A DNA stretch of 33,205 nucleotides, taken from positions 1 to 33,205 of the forward strand of contig CAXKVV010001993.1 in NCBI GenBank assembly GCA_964058805.1, given 5' to 3'. The stretch's first letter is position 1. Each line of letters begins with the position of its first letter. Of this stretch, positions 9,741 to 18,145 are shown piece by piece. The notes beneath the pieces are model-generated. The model was not told the origin of the DNA, did no database searches, and was given only the letters and a program-made list of their open reading frames with translations. The stretch is from Schoenoplectus triqueter. Its lineage: Eukaryota; Streptophyta; Magnoliopsida; Poales; Cyperaceae. The position numbers and the translations under genes were made by a program.

Positions 9741-10447
9741 GTTGAAACAAATCTTACAATACACATTTGGGATGATAATTAACTAATTTGTGAGTCCAAA
9801 CTGCCAGCTTGACAAAAATAATATTATGTAGGTATAGTTTGAGACTTATCATGTTGCTCTTCACTACCTTGACGAGGGGAAGGCTGAGAGGAGAGCGACT
9901 GACGAGAGGAGGCTGAGAATAGAGCAGCTGATGAGGGGAGATGAGGGAGGCCTAGAGGAGAGCCGTTGAGAGCATGCAACAAGGGAGGAGAGGGAGTGGC
10001 AACGAGGAGGAGAGGGTTGAGGCTGGAGAGAGAGGGTTTAGCTAGGACTTAGAAGTTTCTTTGTAGATGAGGAATTAGAAAAGAGAGGGATCGAGAGATG
10101 ATGAATTTAAAAAAAAAAAAATTCAAAATTAACCTTCAGCAACAGTTTGAAATAAAAATTATTGTTAAATCATTATTGAAGACATTTAGCAATGATTTTT
10201 TGTTTGAACCGTTGTTAAATGTTAGCTTCCAACAACTATTTTCACATAAAACCGTTGTTAAAAATTCCATCCCAACTTTTAACACTTTCAGCTTCCAAAT
10301 TAACAACGTTTTTTGTTAAAAAAAACCCTTTACAGAATAGTTCATGAATGTTTCAAAAATGCACATTCCACTTTCAATAACGGTTTTGTGCAAAAATCAT
10401 TATTAACTAGGTGTTATCTAAACTCTTTTTTTGTTTTTGTTGTAGTG

Positions 10448-10972
10448 TACACAAATATATAAATACAAAAAATATACAATCACTTGAATTAAGATTCGTT
10501 AGACTTTAAGCACGTGGGAGTATTCTTTTACCAAAAATATAAAAAAAATAGTTCTGTAGAATTTTTTTTATCAAAACTGAAAAATTAATTAGAAAGGTTT
10601 TGTTAATAATCGTCTCCAAATGCATTTTATTACTCATTTTCCGCAATAAACATAGTTCACTATGAATGCATCACTTCCACAGTCGTCTGCGCGATTCCGG
10701 TTGACTCTGTGTCTTTGTTATGTTCATCTCATCTGAGGCAATTCGTGTATATATAGTACCTACTCGGCTACTCCGCACTAGCCTACCCTGGAATTTGTTA
10801 CCATTTTCTGTTCTCAGAAATAAGGAAATTAGCCTTAACGTTATAGAAGTGGGTACGAACACCAAATTGCACTACAAGCAAACAACTTGTGACCCCAAAA
10901 GGTGTCACATCTAGAGTGCTATTACAACTATATTAACTGTATATAAATTTAAAGCAGTCATCATTAGGTAGA
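10448..10972. other. 3' flank of the glycosyltransferase gene
   Basis: No gene is visible. A minus-strand AATAAA at 10626-10631, about 340 nt past the stop, is a possible poly(A) signal. GTGACCCC..GGTGTCAC near 10889-10908 forms a small hairpin. Frames of 64 codons on both strands around 10671-10914 show nothing recognisable. Confidence 0.4.
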
Positions 10973-12828
10973 TCAGTACCCAAGCAAGACTGGGGACAAC
11001 TGCATCAACGGCTGTAGAGAACTGGCATCAAATTTTCTTGCAAAAAGGAAGCACACTGTGGTATTGCTGTCATTGTACATGCAATGTTCTGCTTTTTTGA
11101 TCCCCTCAATGAACTGTGCCGACATATCCCGACGCTTGAACACAGCCGGGTGTGATCCGCCCCGAGACCAATTAACCCATGTCAAGCTGCGGTTCGAGTT
11201 GAATGAAGGATGCAGTTTTGTTATCAGAGTAGGAATGTAGTGTTCATCCATGTAACACGGAGGCTGGCAATACTCAACAAATATTGGGTAATACCTGATT
11301 TTGTCAAAGTAATTAGTCAGAAGGCAGGGAGCTATGTTTCGTACTTCGCAGCTTAATCTTGACATTTATTGGCAAGTAAAATAGCTGATGTCAACGAAAT
11401 TGCTTCCTATTTTCAGCAGTACAGAAATATAGTTGTTTTTGCCCATTTTTCCTCACTATTTTCTGATTTTTTTTATTCTTTTTAATCAAATTTAGTGAAA
11501 TTAAGCATATGCAATAAGCATGCAAGATCCTAGTTTTTATCAGTAAATCATACAGAAGGTAAAAATCTAATAATTGTCTTTTCCAATGACTTTTTACTGA
11601 ACAATTCGCTAGGTTATGTATAGTACCGGCGGTCAGTGACAATCACATTGGCTAGCTCACGGTGCACTTCAAACCACTGTGATCCTTTTCGCCACTCGGC
11701 AAGAGAGATTGCAGGGAACATGTAGCGGTTGTAGCGGCCCCGACCTGATTTCCTGGGGTCGTCGAAGGAGCCAATGAAGCTGAGGTCGGATTGCATGAGG
11801 TAGTCATAGATTGTGGAGAAATTAAAGAGAGGGATGCAGGATTCAGACAGCAGGACAAATCGCTGATTCAATGGGTCCAGGAGTGCATTGGCAAGTAATC
11901 GTCTCTCAGCATCGACCATGCTTGGTTTTCCCCATTCAACTGGCTAATTCAGAAGCAATGACAGATAATCTTATAGAAATGAACATAAAAAACCTTTATA
12001 ATTTCTTTAATTACAACAGAATGAAGTTAAGCTGATTACTACGTATGTGATTTGTATCGTGCTTTAAGTTTGTGACAGAATTTGGTCCAAACTTTGTTTT
12101 GATTATGATAACCCTGAAATTCTCTTTGTCAGTACATTATTTGTAAATGAGTTATTTTCTTTTTTCTATTTTTTTTTAAATTCACATTCAAAGCAAGCTT
12201 TAATTCATTAGAGATGTCAAAAAAAAAAACTTTTACTTAATGGTAGTATGAACCCCCAGAATGTTTTCTTTGATGTAGCATTGTCTTAATTTACGCTATC
12301 CAATATCTAAAAAGAGACTTTATGTAACATAAAAAAAAATACATTATTAAGTACCTTGCTTGGTATATTGCGGCCATGAAACACCGAACTTTCATGTGGT
12401 TCCTCGTGTGGTTCTGTTGACACATGGACATAAATGGAAAATTTTTCCTTGTACCCTTTGAAAAACCTCTCCCATAGTGGCATCAGTGGCATTTTCCCCT
12501 TTGTCATAAACATGAATGCAACCTTATTATCACAATTCACCATCCCCTTCTTTCTACAATAAATTGGTGCGACAACTACAGAAGCCGCCTTCTGAAAAAG
12601 CGCTTCATCACTATCCTTTTCAAAGCAATTCTTGTTACAAATGTATGATGTTATGGCATTCGGAAAGAAGAGAATTTGATTGTAGAAATGGTTTTTTGAG
12701 ATAAGAAAAGGCTTGGAGAGATGACCAGTGAGTAGAGAACAAACGATAATGAGAAAGAAAAAGAAAGTGAATAAAAATGAGATCAGTACACTGGAGCAAC
12801 TGAAGGATTTTGATGGATCTCTGGCCAT
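10973..12828 (-). CDS. Plant GT14-family glycosyltransferase (core-2/I-branching enzyme-like, formerly DUF266)
   Basis: Three exons give 370 aa: 12828-12355, 11943-11627 and 11294-10973 (stop included), with GT..AG introns of 411 and 332 bp. The start MARDPSK is the first ATG; the open frame continues upstream only to a TTG. A hydrophobic segment at about 14-34 after a short N-terminus predicts a type II Golgi membrane protein. The Branch domain runs from KVAFMFMTKG (102-111) through PVEWGKPSMVDAERRLL (159-175), LLSESCIPLF (189-198), YMDEHYIPT (278-286) and TWVNWSRGG. These blocks are typical of the plant core-2/I-branching-like group. Donor and acceptor are not known from sequence; relatives are thought to act on cell-wall or arabinogalactan glycans. 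The exon 2 acceptor at TTAG/CCAGTT keeps the frame, whereas the CAG 4 nt downstream would break it. Length is normal and the gene appears intact. Confidence 0.92.
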
Positions 12829-13612
12829 TGTTTGTTTTGAAAACTCTGGTATCAAATGAATATGAAGGATTAAATAAAGAGGTGTAAATAATGCAGGGAA
12901 ATTTTGGACGAGCTGAGAAAATTTTAGGGAGCTTTATATTGGTTTTAGCAAGAAAATTTGGAAACGGTTCAGTAATAAAATTTTATGAAGCATGGTTTTC
13001 CATGTGGGGAGTATTACTGTCCTTGATAACGTGAAATGGACTGATTAAAAACATGCAATTTAAATGAGAAATTATGATAGCCCTTTTTGTTTCTTTTATT
13101 TCTTCGTTCCTAATAAAAATATGAGCACAAATTGTAATTAATTAATACCGGACAGAATCGAAATTCACCAAAAGGAAATAAAAATTCTTTTCAAGTTGCA
13201 ACGGATTCTTGAGAAAATTGGGGAATACCCCATAAAATTTTGATTTCAAATATAAAAGCTTCATTTTTGTCATCAATTAAATATTTCTTTTTATTAACGG
13301 ACTCTTTTGTTTACGAAGTACAAACAATAAACGATTAGTCTTTATTTGGGCTGATGACTTTATTTGTTGGGCCTAATCTGGTAAAGGGGCTTATACTTTG
13401 TCAGCCTGGATAAATTTTCCCAAGAAATTTCATTTGGAAGATCGCTTTTCTATTGCCTATCATTCATAATTTTGTCCCCTCAAATACGATAATAAGAAAA
13501 TGTTGTTAGCTTTCTGTGTTGTTTAAGTAATTCTTTAATTATTGTTTTAGATTGGCACGAATTAAAGGGAAAAAATTACAACTGCAGTAGTAAACTGGCA
13601 CACATTAGGTAC
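12829..13612. other. 5' flank of the glycosyltransferase gene up to the copia element
   Basis: AT-rich with no gene. It holds the candidate TATA box at 12933-12938. The copia 5' LTR begins 785 bp upstream of the glycosyltransferase start codon, pointing away from it. Confidence 0.45.
12933..12938 (-). promoter_or_regulatory. Candidate TATA box of the glycosyltransferase gene
   Basis: TATAAA on the minus strand about 105 bp upstream of the ATG at 12828. It would imply a transcription start near 12905 and a leader of about 75 nt. Inferred from spacing only. Confidence 0.45.
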
Positions 13613-13777
13613 TGTAGAAATATATTAAGAATATTGAATATCTATTAGAGATATCAAGTATTAATTAGAGATTTTCAATTATGTCTTTTTTATTATATTT
13701 CGTTGTACGTCTATATAAAAGCATTGTAGTAATTAAATGAATATTTTTTTTTCAGAAACTATTTTTACTTTTCTACT
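13613..13777 (+). repeat. Copia 5' LTR
   Basis: It starts TGTAGAAATATATTAAG and is matched by the 3' LTR at 17607. Shared phrases include TATTAGAGAT, TATTATATT, TTGTACGTCTATATAA and TGAATAA/TGAATAT followed by a T-run. A TATATAAAA box (13712-13720) is the likely LTR promoter. Confidence 0.75.
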
Positions 13778-13790
13778 TGATATTAGAACC
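13778..13790 (+). other. Decayed primer-binding site (initiator-Met tRNA type)
   Basis: TGATATTAGAACC directly after the LTR differs from the usual copia PBS TGGTATCAGAGCC only by three transitions (G to A, C to T, G to A). This matches deamination of methylated DNA. Confidence 0.65.
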
Positions 13791-14533
13791 TAACCCTAAC
13801 CCTAGACAGTTTGCTATAATAGGTGGATGCTACAGTGTTGCCGCTATGATACCCCCCTCCGTGGCTTATAATGTGCCGTTGCTATAGGATTCGCGGTTGC
13901 TATAGTATTTGTGTCCACTACGGTACCTCATCTCCACAATAGTACTTCCTCCTTTAGGTGAGCCCATAATTGTGGAGGGAGGGAGTGATACCTTATCGAT
14001 CCTGAGAAAGGAGATGAGATGAGGTAGATCTAGATGAGAGAAATATGTGTTCTAAAATAGTGTTACGAACTGTTAATATTTTGAGAGATCGAGTCAAAAG
14101 AACGAAGAAAATTGTATATGATCTAGACTTGAATTATTGAGATTGATCACATAAGAATGAAGTCGCATGTGATTTGTGTAATTTAGACTTGGATTCTTAA
14201 GATTGATCGATAGAGAAAATTATTAGGAAGAATCACATTGTGAAGGTGAAAGAGAAGTGTGCAATGTTGACTGAGGAATAACTTATGCTCTTGGAGTTCT
14301 TGGAGAAGAAGCAGAGAATCACAAGTTACCGGGGCAAGAAGAGTGTGATTGTAGAGGTGAAAGAGATGTGTGCGATGTTGATTGAGGATTAGCAGATGCT
14401 CTTGGAGTTGTTGGAGAAGACATTTAATAATAAGTTATCGAAGCAAGAAGAATGCGACTGTGTATGCATCTAACTCATCCTCTGAGGGTAACACTACTAT
14501 TTATGCTGACGTAACCGAAGGTACTCAATACGT
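13791..14533 (+). pseudogene. Eroded leader and gag region of the copia element with tandem duplications
   Basis: No long frame survives. The stretch carries internal direct duplications: about 60 bp (ATCTAGACTT at 14121 and ATTTAGACTT at 14181) and about 111 bp (AGGTGAAAGAG at 14244 and 14355, followed by GCTCTTGGAGTT in both). Short Leu/Glu/Lys-rich peptide stretches could be gag, but no zinc knuckle is recognised. Confidence 0.45.
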
Positions 14534-15003
14534 GTGCTCTTGCTTCCATACCTACCATTAGATCGAAAATATGGGTGCTACTGGAGAGTTTTCATCCTAT
14601 ACTCATCTAGCAGTTCCAGAAATATTCAGTCAACCGATAATATGACTCGAATAGTGGTTGGTAAGAGTAATGTGAAATGTACAGATTCAGTGACTCTAAC
14701 CAAGGTGTTGCATGCTCCTTCATTTTTTCTAAATCTGTTATCCATTAATGCCATTATTTGTGAACATAATTGTATTATGACCTTTGATATTCCGAAGATG
14801 GTATATCAGGAGAAGAGAACATGTCAGATACTTAGGACTGGAACATGAAATGATGAGTTATCCATTAGTGGTTGGTAAGAGTACTGTGAATTGTACTGAT
14901 TCAGTGACTCTGACCAAGGCGTTGCATGCTCCTTTATTTTTTTATAAATTTATTATCCATTAGTGTCATTATTCATGAACATATTGCATTGTGACCTTTG
15001 ATA
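14534..15003 (+). pseudogene. Copia protease-region remnant, partly duplicated
   Basis: The frame 14534-14848 ends with a stretch typical of the copia protease and linker region: SVTLTKVLHAPSFFLNLLS and CIMTF. The catalytic Asp-Ser-Gly is not intact upstream. A segment of about 135 bp (14653-14785) is repeated at 14867-15003 with the same wording (GTGGTTGGTAAGAGTA, ATTCAGTGACTCT, GTTGCATGCTCCTT), an offset of 214 bp. The second copy has stops. Confidence 0.75.
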
Positions 15004-15063
15004 CCTAGATAGAAAGGAGATATACACAGCGCTGACATCTGTGACGGATAGAGTGAGAATAAG

Positions 15064-16223
15064 AGGATATGGGGTGAATAAGAGGATAAGTTACTTTTGA
15101 TTCATCGACGGATGGAAAAACACTCTTCCTTCAGTCTACTGAAATGTTTGTATCCTTTAAAGTATGAGAAAGTTAACTAACATAAACTTGTGTATGATAG
15201 ATGTGAGTTTAAAAAATATATAAAAAGTTTGTATGTAAGCTCAAAAAGTAAGAGTTCTCATACATTTAATCTGTTACACTCAGATGTATGAGGATCTTGA
15301 TCAACAACAGAGATTGATGAGCATAATTTTTTTATTACTTTTATCGATTATTATACTCGTACTATATGATTGTACTTGATGAAGAATAAGAACGAGGTAA
15401 TTATTTGTTTCAAGCATTTTCATTAGGCAGTTCATACTTAATATGGTGCAATGGTGAAGGCACTAAGATCTGATAATGAAATTAAATATATAAAATAAGG
15501 CATTCGAGAAGTATCTATAAGCTCACGAGATACATCATCAAACCGTATGTCCTTATACACCAGCGCAAAATGGAGTGGCAAAGAGAGAATAAACACCTGT
15601 TGGAGGTAACTCGATGCATGATGATCTCCATTAATATTTTAAAATATTTATGAAGATGAGCGGTCATGACAGTCATATAATTGATTAACTGAATGCCATC
15701 TAGAGTTATAGAAAAAGAATTAGAGCATTCCTCCTCCAAAGGTGTTGGTTGCGTGTATTTTGTGAAAGACAATAGACCAATAGTAGGAAAGTTAGATCCT
15801 AGAGTAGTGAAATGCATCTTTGTGAATTATTCTGGTACTCAAAAGGGTTATGTTTATTGGAGGCCAGTTGAGAGACGATTGTTTGTCAGTATGGATGTGA
15901 CATTTCGAGAGAATGAACCATATAACCCCTTAAGAGTGACCTCGCCTTTTGATGGCTCACCCGATACTGGCAGCATGAGGCGAGAGGGGGGTAGTAGTAC
16001 ATGTGAGAGGTTAGTACATGCGGGGATGATATTTTATTCTACTTTGATAGATCAAATGATACTGGGACGATCAGATGAGGTGTTGGAACAACCGACTGAG
16101 GTGCCAGAACAGTCGACTGAGGCGTCAGAAAATGAGACGGTTGTGGTTGAGAATGGTGACGCTTCAACTCAGTGGGAGATGAGAGTGTATGCGAGAAGAA
16201 TGAAGCATAATAAGAAAACATAG
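15064..16223 (+). pseudogene. Copia integrase remnant
   Basis: GAG-pre-integrase-like text (LYVSSKSKSSHTFNLLHSDV) leads into the catalytic core: the first Asp in LLHSDV, the second in ALRSDNEIKY. Where the third acidic residue is expected, after PAQNGVA, the codon is AAG (15581-15583), giving Lys instead of Glu. Stops interrupt the core. The frame 15693-16223 (176 codons) is an integrase C-terminal region with KLDPRVVKCIFVNYSGTQKG and RLFVSMDVTFRENEPY, then a Ser/Thr/Glu-rich linker. Confidence 0.85.
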
Positions 16224-16499
16224 CCGACAATGACACTTGTGCCAGCGACTTTCTTGTCTCAACCTACCCTGACATACAAAATATCTAAATCAGATTCAGA
16301 GTACCTAGATGATATGATTCCTCTCGATTCACCTCTCACTTCTATGCAATTGAGACATACCTCTTGAGTAAATGCAGGATGTCTACTTGATCGCTATGAT
16401 TTTTCATATGATATTGCATAGTTTATCTCATAATCTAGCATATCACCGGTCCATATAATATTCATTATATCATTGGACAGTGTTGCTATACTCAAGTGT

Positions 16500-16990
16500 T
16501 GACAGGTAGCAAAAGATGACCCAAAGTGGAAGACAGTCATGCATGAAGAACTAAGGGTTGTTGACAAAAATTGCACATGAGGTATCAACATATCAATGAT
16601 GGACACACAGTGTTTTATTGACATCATGAGGGTCATACTATGACGTTTACAGTGTATGTAGATGATGTGATTAGCACCAGCGATGATGACGGTGAAATAG
16701 CTCAGCTAAAAGCAAAATTGGGTAAAGAGTTTGAGGTAAAGGACCTAAAACTATTTAAATATTTTTTTGGGATTGAGGTGGTTTGTGAAGCAGAGAGAAT
16801 TATCCTATCTCAAAGAGAATATGTTCTTAACTTTCTTGGTGAGACATGCATGTCGGGGTGCAAAACTACAGTTTATCCAATTTATGTGAAGACCAAGATA
16901 AGTGCAGATGTAGGAGACTAAATTGATCATGAAAGGTATTAGAGATTGGTAGACAGATTGATCTTGGGTCATACTCATCTCGATATCTCA
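16500..16990 (+). pseudogene. Copia reverse transcriptase remnant with internal deletion
   Basis: DDPKWKTVMHEELR (about 16519-16560) is the N-terminal RT motif. Within about 50 bp the text jumps to the late-RT phrase DGHTVFY, so much of the fingers and palm coding sequence is missing. The active-site YVDD is kept at 16655-16666, followed by KAKLGKEFEVKDLKLFKYFF and IILSQREYVLNFL. Stops flank this piece on both sides. Confidence 0.85.
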
Positions 16991-17029
16991 TTTGCAGTAA
17001 GTGTGGTGAGACACTACATGCATGACTGA

Positions 17030-17600
17030 AGGAAGAGTCATATGAACACACTATATCACATCTTAAGATACCTGAAAAGTGCACTAGGGAAGGGTTTGAC
17101 TTTCAGAAATAATGAACACATGAACATTGAGAGCTATTATGATTCTGACTGAACTAGTTGCCAAGATAACAGGAGGTCCATATCTGACTAATATATGTTC
17201 GTAGGGGGCAATTTAGTCTCCTGAATGAGCAAAAAACAATCGGTTGTTGCGAGATCGACGATAAAAACTGAGTACAGGGCTATGGCATTAGGAGTTACTG
17301 AGATGTTGTGGCTGAAAAGATTATTGGAAGATCTTAAGGTGAATCACAGAGTTAAAATGAACTTGTGATGTGATAATAAGTCAGCGAACAACACTGCCAA
17401 TAATTCTGTGCAGCATGATAAAACAAAGCATGTGGAGATTGATAGATTTTTTATAAAGAAAAAACTGGAGAGCTGGTTATTGGAGCTGAGTCATATAACT
17501 ACTGGAAATCAAGTTAGTCTCATCAAAGAGCTTATCTTAATAGATCTAGTTAGGTTATGTGACAAGATGAGTTTGATAGATATTTTTTGTCCATCTTGAA
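17030..17600 (+). pseudogene. Copia RNase H remnant and pol C-terminus
   Basis: Recognisable text includes ILRYLKSALGKGL, YYDSD (then TGA where Trp is usual), KKQSVVARSTIKTEYRAMAL, LWLKRLLEDL, CDNKSA and HDKTKHVEIDRFFIKKKLE, ending IDIFCPS. The purine stretch GAATGAGAG just before 17607 is a decayed polypurine tract. Confidence 0.82.
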
Positions 17601-17606
17601 TGAGAG

Positions 17607-17770
17607 TGTAGATATATAGTAAGTATTAATTATTAAGGATATCGCATATTTATTAGAGATTTCGAGTATTAATTTGAAATTTGAAATTGTCTTTTATATT
17701 ATATTCCATTGTACGTCTATATAATAACTGAATGAATAAGTTTTTTTTTCACTATTTTCATTTCTCTACT
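17607..17770 (+). repeat. Copia 3' LTR
   Basis: It starts TGTAGATATATAGTAAG and aligns along its length with 13613-13777. Identity is visibly eroded by substitutions and small indels, so the insertion is old. The end is fuzzy because CTACTGATATT downstream resembles the CTACTTGATATT junction of the 5' side. Confidence 0.72.
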
Positions 17771-17817
17771 GATATTTTATATAATTTTTACATTTACATG
17801 GTTCCAATTCACCGTAA

Positions 17818-17875
17818 CAACAACAACAACAAAGCCTTTAATCCCAATTTAAATTGGGAAAGACTATAAATAAAA
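17818..17875. mobile_element. Short insertion with (CAA)n and a 14-bp target duplication
   Basis: CCAATTCACCGTAA (17804-17817) and CCAATTCACCATAA (17876-17889) are direct repeats differing at one base. They bracket 58 bp that begin CAACAACAACAAC, continue AAAGCCTTTAATCCCA, contain the palindrome TCCCAATTTAAATTGGGA, and end in TATAAATAAAA. A duplication of this length with an A-rich end suggests retroposition of a truncated LINE or SINE piece. Confidence 0.6.
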
Positions 17876-18034
17876 CCAATTCACCATAAAACTAGATTAA
17901 ATTAATTGAGAACACAATGCCGACAAAGATAATGCTTAATTAAAACATGAAAACAAACAATACAAAGTTTATTAAGGACACGACGCTATAAATATTTGCA
18001 AGCTATTTTCAAAATAATATAATACAACCCGAAG

Positions 18035-18040
18035 TTTATT
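18035..18040 (-). terminator. Candidate poly(A) signal of the patatin-like gene
   Basis: AATAAA on the minus strand about 106 nt past the TAA at 18146-18148. Good spacing but no transcript evidence. Confidence 0.4.
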
Positions 18041-18145
18041 GATGGAGAATTTACTAATAACAATATGGAATTATTGATTGGCAAGATAAAACTCATTAAT
18101 AACATTGAATATACTAAACAAACTTATTATATAGCCACCCTTTAG

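Larger units (their letters stand above)
8670..10447. mobile_element. Non-autonomous CACTA (En/Spm-type) transposon
   Basis: The left end CACTACAGAAAA and the right end TTTTTGTTGTAGTG (reverse complement CACTACAACAAAAA) are CACTA-type terminal repeats, flanked by a perfect 3-bp duplication TAC (8667-8669 and 10448-10450). Subterminal regions are packed with short motifs in both orientations resembling AACAACGATT, CAACGGTTT, AATCGTTGTTG and TTAATAACGG (8985-9200 and 10130-10420). This arrangement is a hallmark of En/Spm elements, where transposase binds. There is no transposase gene. The 1.78-kb interior holds a nested Tourist-like MITE (8708-8970), a 73-bp tandem duplication near 9200-9325, a remnant of a hAT-like MITE (9600-9740) and a purine-rich GAGG stretch (9870-10100). 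The open frame 10098-10319 is built of subterminal repeats. Confidence 0.85.
13613..17770 (+). mobile_element. Decayed Ty1/copia LTR retrotransposon
   Basis: The element is bounded by related direct LTRs of about 165 bp and contains, in copia order, remnants of gag, protease, integrase, reverse transcriptase and RNase H on the plus strand. The frame is broken by many stops and shifts, several of which fit TGG to TGA/TAG or CAA to TAA transitions. The small LTRs and the wording around YVDD and KKQSVVARS recall the Ale-like copia group, but lineage is a guess. Total length (about 4.2 kb) is shorter than a full element, partly because gag is eroded and reverse transcriptase carries an internal deletion. 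The 5-bp flanks do not match (GGTAC on the left versus TGATA on the right), so the target duplication is lost or the ends are mis-set. It is not capable of autonomous movement. Confidence 0.88.

Noticed and set aside
11941..11944. Alternative splice acceptor CAG/TTGAATGG for glycosyltransferase exon 2
   Set aside because: It would shift the frame by 4 nt; the TTAG/CCAGTT acceptor keeps PVEWGKPSM in frame with exon 1.
12829..12855. N-terminal extension of the glycosyltransferase
   Set aside because: The frame reaches 12855 only through a TTG codon. The first ATG in frame is at 12828 and gives the expected short cytosolic tail.
13787..13806. CCTAACCCTAACCCTAG as a telomere-like tract
   Set aside because: Less than three units, not the plant type CCCTAAA, and located just inside the copia primer-binding site.
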